Shown: positions 1-12,400 of the stretch, in pieces | Layout: the number at the start of each line of letters is the position of its first letter | How positions within the stretch are numbered: the stretch's first letter is position 1 | Assembly: GCA_030144725.1 (NCBI GenBank) | Contig: JASKMD010000028.1 | Location: 2,804,473 to 2,868,472, forward strand | Direction: 5' to 3' | Source of the DNA: Haematococcus lacustris | Lineage: Eukaryota > Chlorophyta > Chlorophyceae > Chlamydomonadales > Haematococcaceae | DNA length: 64,000 bases | Made by a program: the position numbers and the translations under genes | The notes under the pieces: generated by a model | Databases searched by the model: none | What the model was told of the DNA's origin: nothing | Seen by the model: the letters and a program-made list of their open reading frames with translations, nothing else

Positions 1-23
1 CCTTCTTTTGTCAAGCTCTGAGC

Positions 24-1981
24 TTACTCCCTACCCACCATGTTGACCACACCCCTGCCGGGGTACACGCCCGCTTCCTCCTCCTCATTGTGTGCTGCCC
101 GTTGGTCAAGGATGTACTGGTAGCAGTACTGTCCAGGGCGCAGGTGCGTGCTGCCCACCCAGCTGCCGGTGTGCATGTCCCGCTCCAGTGGCATGGAGTA
201 CTGCATGTGCATGCGGGCATATGGGTTGCATGGCCATGCAAGCACATGCGGTGGCCAGGTGGCTGCCTGGCAATGCAGAGCCCCACAACCACTGCCTTGG
301 ATGGTGCTGCCAGGACGCCATGCCATATGCATGCAGCCCAGGCTTGGTAGCAGAGCAGGCGCAGTGGCAGAGCGGGTGTGGTGGCGGTGCGGAGTTGGTG
401 GCAGTGCCTGGTAGCAGAGCCGGGGCCCAGGCCAGGCTGCTCAGACAGCACCCCTGCTCCAAGAGTGCAGCATGCAGCTGCCCTGTAGCTCCCAGCCAGT
501 AGCCAGCCCGCATTGGCTCTGGTCCAGACACAGTTGACCTGCTGGGGAGGCAGCAGCTCTGGCCACCTGCACTGTCCTGCCTGCTCGGCTGTGGTGCGTT
601 GCCCAGCTAGCTGCCCCAAGGTAGGCCTCCTTGGTGGGTGGCCTGGCTGACCCTGCTGACCTGAACCCTCGCGCTCCCGGATTGAGCATGCATCACCAAG
701 ACAGGTATCCCTGCCAGGAACTGCCTGCCTGCCTGCCCAACAGCCTGGGTCTGTACTCTGGCCATATGTGCACCCGACGCCTGTCATGGCTGTGGCTGCA
801 TATGCTGCTGGCCTGGTCTGAAACCAGTCCAAGGAGCACAACAGGTGAGTCCCTTGGCTGCCCTGACTGCGCTTGCCTACCTGCATGCTCCACTACTGCC
901 CTGACTGCTCTATACCTTCCATGCCAACCTGGCTGATTGGTTGCAAGCGGGGACTAGAAAAATAGCAGCATGGTGGCTAGGGGTGGCTAGCTGGCTAGCA
1001 AGGCTTGGTGGGGGCCAGGCTGCATCGCCCTTTCCCTGGTGCATGCCTTTGCCTTGGTGCATGCCTTTGCCAGTTGGCTGCAATAGCAGCTAGGGGAAGG
1101 TCAAGGGGGAGGCTCAATGATGGTCCTCACACGCCTCACTTGCCATTTCTACACTGAAGGCTTGGCCCTCACCTGCCAGTTGTCCCAATCACCCACAACG
1201 CTGGCGCTCTGCACTCCAGGTGCATCAATGGCAAAGTCTAACGTGGGTTGAACCACCCTGAAATTGTTCAAATGGCCCTGCGAGCATCGAATTAGCAGCA
1301 GCCTTCCAGCAATGCATCGAGAAAGGAACAGAAATGTGGGTCATAGAAAAGCCAGTTGTTGCTGACCGCAGTGTGCACTGCAAGCTGTGTCTGACCTCGT
1401 TGCTGTTGACGGTTTCCTCCTTCAAGGAAATACGCCACGCGCCGTCAACTTTGTACTTAAACTGCAGACAGCGCAGTACGGGCGCGCACTATACTTTGCA
1501 TATTTGTCGGAGTATCTCAGCACAAATCTTCCTACCTCCACACCCCCGAGTGGCATCGGAATGATGGCTCTATGCGGCAGTCCCTCCCCAGGGCAATGCA
1601 TCTTGACCGGGCGCTCCCAATTGTTCCAGCTACCTGCTCGCACGAAACGTTCTCAAAACCTCGCTCCCAACAATAAGCGTTTACCTGTGTGCCAACCACT
1701 AGCTTACCCCATATCTCTACGCCGCTGCCTCCTCCGTTCCAGCAAAAATGAGTCGGGACTAGTGGCGATTGCTGCAGCTGGCTGCTTGTGCTCTCATCCT
1801 GACTGACGCTACCGCTCGCTTTGGAACGCTCCGGACTCAGCAGAATTGCCGATACTGCGAGCGGGCCGCGTCGGGAGCTGCGTCCAGGCCGGGAAGCCCT
1901 TGGTCGGAAAGATACTAGAACATGGCACTGAGGCCGTGAAGTGAGGAAAGAATTGCTGCCCTGCAGGACCAGGCTGGTCAT
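24..1981 (-). CDS. Plastid-targeted protein with tandem CBM48 (starch/glycogen-binding) modules
   Basis: Five exons, read downwards: 1981-1708, 1633-1536, 1461-1396, 1277-1173, 200-24; all introns are GT..AG and phases fit, giving about 239 residues. Residues 1-60 are rich in Ser/Arg/Leu without acids, like a chloroplast transit peptide. A first CBM48 module spans exons 1-3: FCWNGGGSGVEIWG joined to SWNNWERPVKM, then FKYKVDGAWR and VNSNEGHLNNF, the usual order of the AMPK-beta/starch-binding fold with its Trp and Lys ligand positions. A second module follows: DFAIDAPGV, SVVGDWDNWQ, LRPGQYCYQYILD. No kinase-binding, phosphatase or amylase domain is visible, so it probably tethers or senses starch in the plastid. 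The final intron is long (972 bp). The stop at 24-26 could be avoided by a donor at 37-38, so the C-terminus is the least certain part. Confidence 0.78.
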
Positions 1982-2202
1982 CGCACGCTCGCGAGCGCCG
2001 CCCTCGTCAAGTGGGCTGTGTTAATCACGGCTAGCTTTACTTCGAAAAAGTGTTCTGATTCCGTGTTTTAGTTTCTGGGTGTAACTTGAAGAAAAACCAG
2101 GAAATCAAAGAGCAAATAGCGATTTACAAAGCAAATGCAGCCAACGGTGAAGCGCACTGGGCCCGCAACCATAATAACACATGGCACGCCAAGAAGTGCA
2201 AA

Positions 2203-3228
2203 ATGCACACCGTGATGAGGGGTGTGTCCGCTGCGGGGTTAGAGGCGGTCGCGGTCGTGGCGTCCGAAGTGGTCGAGGCGCGGCTTGTTGAGCAGCTTGT
2301 GCTTTGGGTGGAGGCCTGCAGCAAGAGGGCGCTGCTCGCCAGCTTGCTGTCGGGCCTCATGGTGCGCGGCTGGTTCACACGCGTCACTGTACTTGCGGAC
2401 GGCCAGGAGGCCTTCGAGGACATCCCAGCTGAGGACGCGGTCATCCCGAACTTGGCGGAGCGCAACCTGTACCTGCAGCTCGGCCGCGGTCTGCCCCCTT
2501 CAAAAATGCAGTCTCGGCCGAGCGCAGCTGTGGCAGATGTGTTGGCCGCGTACCCGAGTCTCCACGCCGAGCTCAACGCTGTACCTCGCTATCAGCACGA
2601 CGCCAACACCGTTGACGACGTGGGCCAGAAGCTGGAGACAAGCTTTGCCGATAGCCTGACCGAGCTGTTCCCCCGAAGGTTTGAGCAGGCGGTGGCTCTG
2701 GCTGGAGCCAGGGTCATCGCTGGCTCACACGAGCACCAGCGCCGCCTTGGGCTGCTTTTGGATGGCAGTCCAGCCTGGACGGAGCGTCAGCGCAGCTGGG
2801 TGGTGCGGAGTGTGCAGGGGATGCCATGCGAGATGAGGTGGCCAGGCAGCGGAGGTTGCTGGGGCTGGGTCAGGGGGGGGGGGGTGGACAAGGACTGGCT
2901 GGAGAGGGGGGTCAACATGGGCAGCCTGCTGCGCCATGCTGTGGACACCAGCAGGCAGCTGGAGGAAGCCCACGTCAGCTGGCAGGCTGACTGGGCGGAC
3001 TGGCAGGCACTTGGGGGGCAGCGCAACACCAGGCCCTATTGCCCCCCCTCCCCCTCTGCGCTCACACCCGGCTGCAGCTGCAAGGCGCACCACATCAAGC
3101 TGGACACCCAGGCCATCTATGGCTTGATGCGTACTGCTGGCATGCTGCCTGCGAACGTCACATCAGAGGATAAGTTCAGGAGTGGTGTGGTGATGAGGTA
3201 TGGCGAACTCAAGGGTAGGGTAGGGTAG
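2203..3228 (+). pseudogene. Fanzor-like (TnpB-superfamily) protein, N-terminal half, truncated
   Basis: One long open frame runs from upstream of the ATG at 2203 to a stop at 3226-3228. The first part is Leu/Ala-rich and helical. The end reads HHIKLDTQAIYGLMRTAGML followed by SEDKFRS, which matches in order and spacing the segment HFVKVDSRVLHGVCKQLGL of the better-preserved copy at 18714-24417, just before the RuvC-I strand. The frame runs straight into an AGGGT array and no GIDPG motif follows, so the nuclease core is missing. A short downstream piece (ALNIRLC near 3402) resembles the RuvC-III helix but lacks the aspartate motif. I infer a degraded copy. The assignment rests on motif order, so an unrelated transposase remains possible. 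Confidence 0.5.
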
Positions 3229-3255
3229 GGTAGGGTAGGGTAGGGTAGGGTAGGG
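3212..3255. repeat. AGGGT pentanucleotide array
   Basis: About nine perfect AGGGT units follow the end of the Fanzor-like frame, and GGGTTAGAG follows them. It resembles a degenerate telomere-type repeat. Confidence 0.9.
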
Positions 3256-5336
3256 CTCTATCGACTCTTAGGGTTAGAGACCTAGCTTGAGACACACACC
3301 GGTCATTCACTCCTGTGGAGGACTGTAGGGGCTCCACAGAGGATAGGGATAAAGGACGACCTGCAGCGGTGCATCAATCAAACGAGTGTGCACTGCTGCA
3401 GGCGCTCAACATCCGACTGTGCGTGACCACTGACCAGCCGGTACCGGCCCTGCGAGCTGTGCCGCTATACTGGACGGCCGCCCCTGCCGCCCCTGGGTCG
3501 TCGGAGCAGGGAGTGCGTGCGCATCGCGGACACGATGATCACAAGTGCGCGGAGGGGGCAGAAACTGCTGGAGAAGGACGCCCGGCATGTGGTAGCGCAT
3601 GTGGTGTGGCATGGCAAGAATCGAACCAATCGCTGTGGCATCGAGTCAGAAGCTGGGGCTGTCAGCCTGGCTGCCTGCTCTGCTCCACCCATGCACTAAA
3701 TGAAGCTGGGTGGGGGACTGTTGTAGCCTACAATGGCCTATGTGTTCATCTGGAGCGATCGCCGCAACCGTCTGCTCATGGGCCGCATGTGGGCAATGGC
3801 CTATGTGTACTTCAACACTCGGGCCTTGAAGCACCAGGAGCAGCCCTCGGCAGCTGATGCTGCTGATGTGGAGCAGTGGGAGGAGTGGATGGCCAGCCAG
3901 CCTGTGGAGGGTGCACCCCTTTAGTAGGGGGAGGCATTGCATGGGCAACGCTGAAACTGCAAAATGATGGCATCATGCATGAACAGCAATAGTGGGGGAG
4001 TATTGGGCAGCAGCAAGTAACTCATCAGGTCAGTATGCATGGATAGGAGCTGTACTCGCACACGTTATGCATGTATGCATGCTGGCCTATGATTTTTTTG
4101 GTGGATGTGGTGCACCAAATCGTATCTTGATTGTTGCATTGGGTTGACAGATGTTAAACAGGGTTGTGTGCAAAGTTTCAGGTCAAAACTCTCACGGCAA
4201 CCTTGCGTTTTCATGCCGTATTGAAATTTCATCGGTTTCATGCAAAAATGAAAGAATGCAAAAGTGAAAGAACGCAAAGTCACAACCCTGGTTGTAGGAG
4301 GCACCCCTGATGACCTTATCAGGCTCGTGATGGTAGCCTGCCCTTGCGCTGGTGACACTATGCTGCCCCAGCTCACATGATGTCTCTGCGCGCTGCTGTT
4401 GCTGGCTGCAGGGGCCCTCACTTCTGCGGCCTCACCCAACGTTTCGACAGGCTGATGCGGCCGGTGTTTGGTATCGGCCACGAATGCAAGTTCACTAGTT
4501 GAGATAGGTTTTACCGTCGCATAGGAGGCATGGCAAGCTCTGACGTTTGGATGATCAACCCCAGTGTAAACATGTGCGTGTTCGTCTATGTGTAAGCATG
4601 CGTGTGTGCGTGTGTAAGCCTGGCTAAGCCAGACGCTGACAGCCAGTTCCCGCAGGAGTAGCCAAGACACCAAAACCACCCCCCATAGGGTCCCAGGCAG
4701 CTGAGTCTCACAAGAAACGCCCCATGCATGCAGCACCCAAGTCAACAAGCTATGGGCAGGTGGCGGGGTGCGGCAAGGGGGGAGTTACACAGCCGTGGGG
4801 CGCCCCATGGCGATGGGGCTGTCCCTGTCACTGGGCACTGTCGAGGGTGGTCAGCGACTGCCTCAGAGGGGTCCCAGAAACTGCCTCAGACGCAGACAAC
4901 AGCAGTGGTAGCTGCCCAGCCCCTGTCATGCCCTGTTTGTAGCAGAGGGCCTGCTCTGCCTGCCTCCCCTGCCTGCATGCCACCCTCTTCTTTGTGAGGC
5001 CAGGCAGGCTGGGCGTAACCTGGCTCTGCAACCCCCTACCTGCTCAACCCCCTGCCGCCTCTACAGGCCCACCTACACCTCAGACCTCGCTTCACACTGC
5101 TGTACTGCACAGTCAGTGGCGATCCTACGAGCCTGAACAGCGCCTCCTCAGGCCTTCAATCTGTTCCTCCTCCACCGCTGCCCAGCCCCGCCATGCACTC
5201 TTTGCATGGACGAAACTGTGGAGAAGCAAAGCCAATGCAAACTTGGCCAGGTGACACAACCAGCCCAGGGGGTAGCCCAATCACATGCGTGGCTGTGCAG
5301 AGCCAGAACCAGAGCCAGAGCCAGAATTGTGCAGAG

Positions 5337-5367
<31 letters not shown>

Positions 5368-5485
5368 CAGAATTGTGCAGAGCCAGAGCCTGGCTGGGGC
5401 TGCAATGGAGGTGTGGCGGCTGTGATGGCTGCTGTGGCTACGACCACTGTGGCTGCAGGGTCTCCAGCTCCCCTCCCGCTGGGCC
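3256..5485. other. Intergenic, no supported gene
   Basis: Possible Fanzor debris lies at 3390-3510. A small frame at 3733-3924(+) (AYVFIWSDRR..QWEEWM) has a coding look, but I could not place it. From 4000 to 5280 I see only low-complexity or frame-shadow ORFs. Confidence 0.5.
5298..5391. repeat. AGAGCC hexanucleotide minisatellite
   Basis: Runs of AGAGCC, interrupted by AGAATTGTGC, lie just 3' of the SET/NRP1 gene. They are the source of a spurious Gln/Glu/Pro-rich ORF. Confidence 0.85.
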
Positions 5486-8400
5486 TCACAAAACGTCCTC
5501 AGCCTCCTCATCACCATCGCCCGGCCCCAGCTCCCCCTCCCCCTCCTCCACGCCTCCCTCCCCTCCTTCACCTTCATCCTCTATCCCTGCCACGCCGCCC
5601 TCTCCCCCATCCATGCCCTGCAATGCACCAGGACAGCAACAGCAAGGTGCGCATGAGCAGGGGCAGAGGGCCCAGGGTGAACTGCAGCAGCAGGGGGGGC
5701 AGTGGCAACCAGCATGGCTGTCGGCATGCACCACAGACCCCACGACCCATGACCTGCTCACACAGCATGACTGAGGAACAGAGAGAGGGGCAGACACTGA
5801 GGGCCCTAGTGATAGTGCACTGGACGACAGCAGGGGGGTGGGTGGGGTGAAAGTGGACAAGGCATGCACAGGGGACCGCAACAGGTGGGAGGGTGCCTTG
5901 GTACAAGAAGCGACAGGGTGTGGTGGAGGGGTGGAGGGGCACAGCATGCCAGGGCCCAAGGCAGGGCAGGCACCAGCAGGCAGCTGGCCGGGAGGGGGGC
6001 CAGGGAGGGCGGTGCACCTCAGCAAACTCCCCCTCCAAGCCATCCACCTCGTCGTAGGCCGCATCCTCCTCGCCCTCCTGCACGCACACCACCAACCACC
6101 TGGTGCAGCAGGGCCAGCTACCCAGGCCAAGAGACCAGCGCCGTGAGCTTGCCTGGCTCCCTTACAATACCAAATCAACCCCAAACCTCTCCAACGATAC
6201 CCCTTACAATACCAAATCAACCCCAAACCTCTCTGTGTATGAAAGGAGGTGTGCGGGTTGAAGGGCGTTAATGGGAGAACGGCAAAATCAGGCATATTCT
6301 AGTCAGGAACCTTTCTGTGTATGTGAGAGCGTCATGCACCCAGCGCCCCACTGCACCTCCACCCCTCCACCTACGGGCCAGTCAATCAAGCCAAGCCGCA
6401 GGCATTGCCTGAGTGCTACCAGTGCCTGTAACATGCAGGGCTGGGTGTGAGGGGTGCCATGCAGCGCTGGGCGCAGAGCTGCCCAGTGAGATATGGCCAG
6501 CTTGCTCACAGCCTGCACCCTGGCAGGTCGCCGGGCCACCCACCACCACCGACCCTGCCAGCAACCCCCCCTCACCATGAGGCCGGCCATGTCCCCCTCC
6601 ACTGCCTCCTCCAACTCCTCCTCGCCGCCCTCATCGCCTTCATCCTCGTTGTTGAAGTAGCGCAAGGGGTTGGGCCAGATCTCATCCTTGATCAAGTCTG
6701 CCAGCTCATCATGCACGCCCGGCTGCGGGCATGCGAGGAAGCACATGTAAGTTAACAAGCTAGGCCTTGCAAGGAATAACAAGAGGCATACTCATGCTAC
6801 CGGCACTGCTTGGCCCTGCCGTCCGTACTCAAGCAGTCACTTAAGGCCCTGGCCACCCACCCAGGCACCCCTCCCTCCCTCCCCCCCTCCCTCCCTTCCT
6901 TTTCCTCTCCTCTACCCAACCTTGCACGGTGCCGCCTTGCTTGCATCCAGATTGGCAGCATCCCTCGGGCATGTGACCCACACCTGCTGCTCAGCTCTGC
7001 CCCTGAACCCCTGGCACGTCATTCTACCACCCTCTGTCAACCAGTGCCTGCAGCTAACAGTGCTTGCATGGGCTGCATGCCACGCCATGCTGCCTAACAA
7101 TCACACCTCTAATTTCTCATGCTCTACAAACCACAGCATGAGCCGGTACTCCCGCTCTTCTCGCCCCCGCTTGCCGTCTGCGCCCTGCTCCGAACCACTG
7201 GGTCCCTGCAGCACCCAGGACACAGCCTAATTAGGCCTCAACCACACCAGGTTACTCAACACATACAAGCTGCAGATGAGAACCATACCAGGGTCGCTAA
7301 TAGATAAGGTTAGGGCCGCTGGCGTGTTTGCAGCTGCCAGGGCTCCTCTTCAATAGCTGCCATGTCCCATGTCCCATCATGCTGCCATGCCCCATCATGC
7401 GCTAGCTTGTTGAGGGGGGGGGGGCCGGGGGGAGGCTGCTGCTGCTTCACTCTCTTTAGGGGCTGCTGCTTCACTCAGGAGGGGAGTACAGCGCAACATA
7501 GCTAGTTCAACATGGGTACTCAGGGGGTCACTCATGGGTCACTCTGGGGGGGAGTACCAGAGTGTCTGGTGCAGGGGTTGCTTCATTGCTGTAGAGTCAA
7601 GGTGAGAAGCAGGCTGCATGAAGGGGTAGTCAGGGCCAGCATGGCAACCCAAAGCTGGTGGCGGGTAGGAGCTGGTTTGTGACCCTACCTACTCTTGGCT
7701 GGAGGGGCGCTGCCTGCTGTGGCCCTGGACCCTGCACCTTGCTTACCCAGCACCCTCTGGCATGCTACACATGGCCGCTGAGCATGGCCAGCCCTGGTCA
7801 CCTGGTACACTGGCTGCCTGGCATATTGGAGCCTCCCTTGGCTGCTGCAGCCCTACCAACCTACCTACCTGCATACCTACCTACGTACCCGCCTGCATAA
7901 TGAGCGCTGCTGACAGCAGTCCAGGGCCTCTCACTTACTTCCCTGCCACTGCACCTTTGCCACTGCCCCTGTAGCTTCTGGCCCTGCTGCTGCTGCTGCT
8001 GCTGCTGGTGCTGCTTGTGCCTCTGCCGCTGTCCTTGCTGATGCTATTGCTGCCCACGGTTCCTTTCACAGCCTGCTCTGCCTGTGGCCGCTCACCATGC
8101 CTTCTGCCCAGGTGGGCACTGTGCCTTGGATGTCTAGTGTGCCATCTTCCGAGTAAACAAACCGCTGCATGCACAAACAGCATGTGTAAGGCTGCTGCAT
8201 GCCATGACTCACAGCATGCTATGCACTGAAGCCCAAGACCCTCTGGCACATGTGCCTGTCAGCTGGTTGCTCCAGTGTCCTGCGTCTGTGCTGATCCTAA
8301 CCTCAGCTACATGGATGAACACAGTGGCTTCGGTAGTGTATGGTACACTGTGGCTGTTGCATCTGTTGTGTCGCAGGAAGCCTGGTTCACACAGCTTGTC

Positions 8401-9319
8401 AAGCACTGGAGCCCTGCTGCTACTCTTCTACCTTGCTTTGTACAGGGCTCCTGGTTGGCTCATGCTGGTTGTGGCTGCCAACCTGCCGACCCACTCCACT
8501 CTATATGCTTATCACATCTGCTGTGTCTCTTAGCTCAGGCTCACCTTTGTAAGCTGCGCTTCTGAAAAGAAAGGGTTGTCTGGTGCAAACGTGAACGTGA
8601 TGCTGTATCCGGACTTGATGTCCTCAGAATCCTCCACGTCAAGCTGTAGGGCACCGAGCAACACAAGCAGCAATTGCTAATTGCCACTGTGTTGTATGCT
8701 GCACCACCCACAATGTGGCAGCCCGCTGTATGCACCCTGGCTACTTGCGTGGCAGGCTGACAGGGTGCTTCCGGGCCAGCTTCCTTAGAAACAGGCTACT
8801 CATTGCAGCCTGACCTGTGTGCAGAAGTCCAGGCAATCACTGTCATGTTCGGTGACCATTTGTCGTATGATGCGGTGATTGAGCAGGGTGGTGCTCCAGA
8901 AACGCGGGATTCTGCTGATGATGAGGTTGCGATGCTCAAACACGGGTCGCCGCTTCTTGTTGAACTCTTTCTCAACCTCCAGCACTGCTTCGCTGGCCTC
9001 ATCATTGATCTGCACCCAGTACCAACGATGGCACGATAATGAGGACGGAGGACATCCATCGCTACAGTGGGCCCAGACAAACATGCCCCCAACGTGTGAA
9101 GAGATGTACCTGCATGGCCCAACACCCAATGGGGTCCCAGAAACCGCGCGCCAACATACAAACCTGGTCAAGCTGCAGTTGAAGGTCCTCGATAGATTTC
9201 AACGACTGGGTCACAGCATCGTTCCCCTCATCGTCCGCTTGCTCGAGCTTCAAGTCCGCCTCGTGCTTAAGGTCTGATTCCGGCTTGGGCTCCTGTTTAG
9301 CGCGCTTGATGGCCGCCAT
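5486..9319 (-). CDS. SET / NAP1-related protein (NRP1) histone chaperone
   Basis: Eight exons, read downwards: 9319-9164, 9009-8815, 8643-8545, 8164-8096, 7205-7128, 6722-6576, 6077-6018, 5617-5486; every junction is phase 0 with GT..AG; 311 residues. Exon 1 is a basic/acidic N-terminus ending in the dimerisation helix ([11 protein letters not shown]). Exon 2 carries [20 protein letters not shown] and ISRIPRFW, the NAP-family backbone helix and earmuff entry. Exons 3-4 give the beta-hairpin ([26 protein letters not shown]). Exon 6 has [20 protein letters not shown], diagnostic of SET/NRP rather than NAP1. Exons 7-8 form the acidic tail ending EEAEDVL. It binds H2A/H2B and H3/H4 in chromatin assembly. 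The start at 9319 is preferred to an in-frame ATG 60 bp upstream because family N-termini are short. Exon 5 ([11 protein letters not shown]) replaces the usual loop and is the weakest call. Confidence 0.9.
6164..6233. repeat. Direct repeat pair inside SET/NRP1 intron
   Basis: A unit of about 28 bp (ACAATACCAAATCAACCCCA..) occurs twice, 41 bp apart, in the intron between exons 6 and 7 of the histone chaperone gene. Confidence 0.85.
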
Positions 9320-9467
9320 CACCTTCTGCCCAGCCACAGGCGCACAATCGCACAGGCTATTTAACAAAGTTTGATGCAAGAGATTTACAAAACTTGCTTG
9401 CTTGCTTGCGGCCGCTCACGATCACTAGCCGGGGGCTACACGTCTCCTTGATTTTAGCGTAACGAGG
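9320..9467. promoter_or_regulatory. Short divergent intergenic interval (bidirectional promoter)
   Basis: Only 148 bp separate the minus-strand SET/NRP1 start (9319) from the likely plus-strand start of the PPR-like gene (9468). No TATA box is obvious. A CTTG tract lies at 9391-9406. Confidence 0.45.
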
Positions 9468-12400
9468 ATGCTGCTGCTGGGCGGGTGTCCCAACCTCTTA
9501 AACTCTTGCGGGCCCAGGCACATGAAGCTGGTTGGGCCTGCGCCAACACATCTTGCAGCCCGACGGGTTTCCCCTAGCACTGGGGGCCCTACCTGCTTGA
9601 GCACAGCCAGGTACCCCACCAGTGCCGCCAGGAGGTCACAGGAGCCAGGAGCAACATGTCAGGCTACAGATTCCAGTATCAACAGTACTGCGCACACAAG
9701 ACACACAGCCGTCGACAAGATCACAAGATCAGGGTCGCGGTCTCACCACCGCAAACGGCCCAAGCAGACAAACCAGCCTGCCTCAGAACTTCAGTCTGTG
9801 CCAACAGGCATGGGCAAACCTGCTGTACCTGGAGCAAATGCTCTGTCTCAAGGTCAACCCATCACACTTTCACTGCCTCATAATAGCCAGGCCCAGCCCC
9901 AACCCCAGTGGCAGCAGGGCGGTCCCCAGGACGGGCGACAGCAGCAGCCTAGCCCACCCCAACAGCCTGATGCCCAGCACTCCCCCAGCACCTCGGGTAA
10001 TAAGACCAGGCTGCAGCCAGTGCCAAGGCAGGGCCGGCAGCGACAGCGGCAGCGGCAAGAGCAGTGGGAAGCTGAGGGGCAGGCAGAGGGGCAGGGGGAG
10101 GGTCCTCCAGATCAGGGGCAGCAGAGACCGAACCAGGGCCCTCCACGGAGGGAGAGGAGCCTGCTCTGGGGCCAAGAGGCAGCAGCCACTGCTCGGGGCC
10201 AGAGGCAGCAGCGCCTCCCCCACACCAGGCATACCACCCGGCAGCAGGCAGTCTCCCCCCACCCAGGCACCGACTGCCACCAGGACACCGGCCTGGGCCC
10301 CCCCTCCACCACCCTGCCTCCTGCCCACAGCCCCATGCCCAGCGCTGTCAGGTCAGCCGCAGGGCAGCGCAGCCCAGCAGCACCTGGGCTGAATGGGGCG
10401 CAGCCTTGGGGCGGCCAGGGCAGCATAGGGGGAGGCCTGGGTGCTGGCTGGACAGCTGGCTGGGCCTCCCACTGGCAAAGGGAGGAGAGGAAAAGGGAAA
10501 GGGGAGGACGAGGGGGAGGGGCAGGGCGGGAGTGAGGGAGGGGCGAGACAAGGCCCTGGCACCAGGTCCCACCAGTCAAACTGGTCACGGGCGACGGCGG
10601 CCCAGTTCCGTGTCCATGTCATGCAGCCTGCGCAGCGTGGTGAGTCTGGACCCCTGCCCTGCCCGCCTCACCTGCTTGTCGTCCCGTGCCCGGGCCCTCA
10701 CCTTGTCTTTTGTAGCGGCAGCCTCCTGCAGCCCTCATTCCCCACCCCGGCCTGCCTTCCCGCCTGCCTGTCAATCAACTAGCCATTTCTCTGCTGCTTG
10801 CTTTGCATCAGCCCTGCACCTTGCTTCTTCCTGTGCCAGGAACAGCACATTTAGTAGTCAAAGGCAATGGCAGGCGTGGCTGAGCCCAGCCAGTCAGGGC
10901 AGGGTAGGCCAGCCCCTGCAGCCCCGCAGCCTCCCCCTGCACAAGGGCCAGTCGGCTGCTGCTGCGAGGCTGACACCTGTGGTGCGTCACGGCTACATGC
11001 TGGCCTGAGCCTGTGCAGAGTGGTTCTCACCGAGGCCATTGAGCACGCGCCACATCCTGGAGGACATCCAGGAGCGCTGCCAGACGGAGGCCTTGGGTGT
11101 GGCTCGGGTTAGGGGGACGGTGGCCAGGCTGAGCAGGGCGGGCGGGCAGGCGAAATAGGGCGGGCGGGCGGGCGGGCGGGCGGGCGGGCGGGCGGGCGGG
11201 CGGGCGGGCGGGCGGGTTGATAGATAGGCAAGCAAGCAAGCAAGCAATTGGTTCCTTGCAGCCTACAGCTTGGCGTGGTGTTGGCCCGCCGCTCCAGTGG
11301 CCTGCAGCCCTGCAGCCCCCCGCTGTCTGCTGCTGCCTGTACCCTGCAGACGCCAAGCCTTTGTTCATGATGGCTCGCCTGGCACGCAGCCCCGAGGACG
11401 CCGGGGACCTGCTGCAGGCGACGCTGTGCATCAGGGCAGCTGCAGCCAGGCACAGCAGGAGGCTGGAGGCAGTGGGCGGGGAGTACTATGCGGCGGCCTT
11501 TGTCCGGGTACCCCTGGCGCCCTAGGCTGCAGCCCACACACACTGCCCTGACCTTCCCTGCCCGCCCCCACCCACCCCGCCTTGCACCAACCTGGCTGGC
11601 CCTTCCCAGCCCTGGGCTGCTGTCCCCCCGCCTGCGGCACCCTGCTTTGCTTAGCTTGGGCAAGGAAACTCCGCCCACCACGCTCCACCTAGACGAACTA
11701 TTGAATGCACCCTCCCCCCGCACCCTGTTAGGTTGAGGAAGCGGGGAGCGGGAGGGGGAGGGGGAGGGGGAGGGGGAGGGGGAGGGGGAGGGGGAGGGGG
11801 AGGGGGAGGGGGAGGGGGAGGGGGAGGGGGAGGGGGAGGGGGAGGGGGAGGGGGAGGGGGAGGGGGAGGGGGAGGGGGGAGGGGGAGGGGGAGGGGGAGG
11901 GGGAGGGGGAGGGGGAGGAGGGGGAGGGGGAGGGGGGAGGGGGAGGGGGAGGGGGGAGGGGGAGGGGGAGAGGGGGAGGGGGAGGGGGAGGGGGAGGGGG
12001 GAGGGGGGAGGGGGGAGGGGAGGGGAGGGGGAGGGGGAGGGGGAGGGGGAGGGGGAGGGGGGTAACCCTATTGAGCAGCGCTGCAGACTCAGCATGGAGT
12101 GCCTGCCACATGCAGGAGCCCCCACTGCATGGCTCACCACATAGCAACCTGGCTGCCCCACCCATCCACCCTACCCCCACATCAACCCTCCGCCCGGGGC
12201 CTTTTCACCCACCCCCCACTGCATCCACACTCTTACCTACACCCACTGCCGATGAAAACTTGGAGTTGTGTGCATTTCTTTCTTTTCGCACCCATTGCCC
12301 GCGAGCCACTGCCCCTGGACCCCTCGAGGCTGTTACAGCTGTCACTGCAGCTGCATTGTCACTGCACCTGCACCGTCACGGGACCAGCACCGTCTCAGCA

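Noticed and set aside
4065..4748. Minus-strand 227-residue ORF
   Set aside because: No domain, no splice partners and composition unlike nearby genes.
9870..10328. Minus-strand Leu/Pro/Gly-rich ORF
   Set aside because: Mirror of the Gln/Pro-rich first exon of the plus-strand PPR-like gene.
11733..12180. Gly-rich (+) and Pro/Ser-rich (-) ORFs
   Set aside because: Translation of the GGGGGA array within an intron whose flanking exons join in phase.
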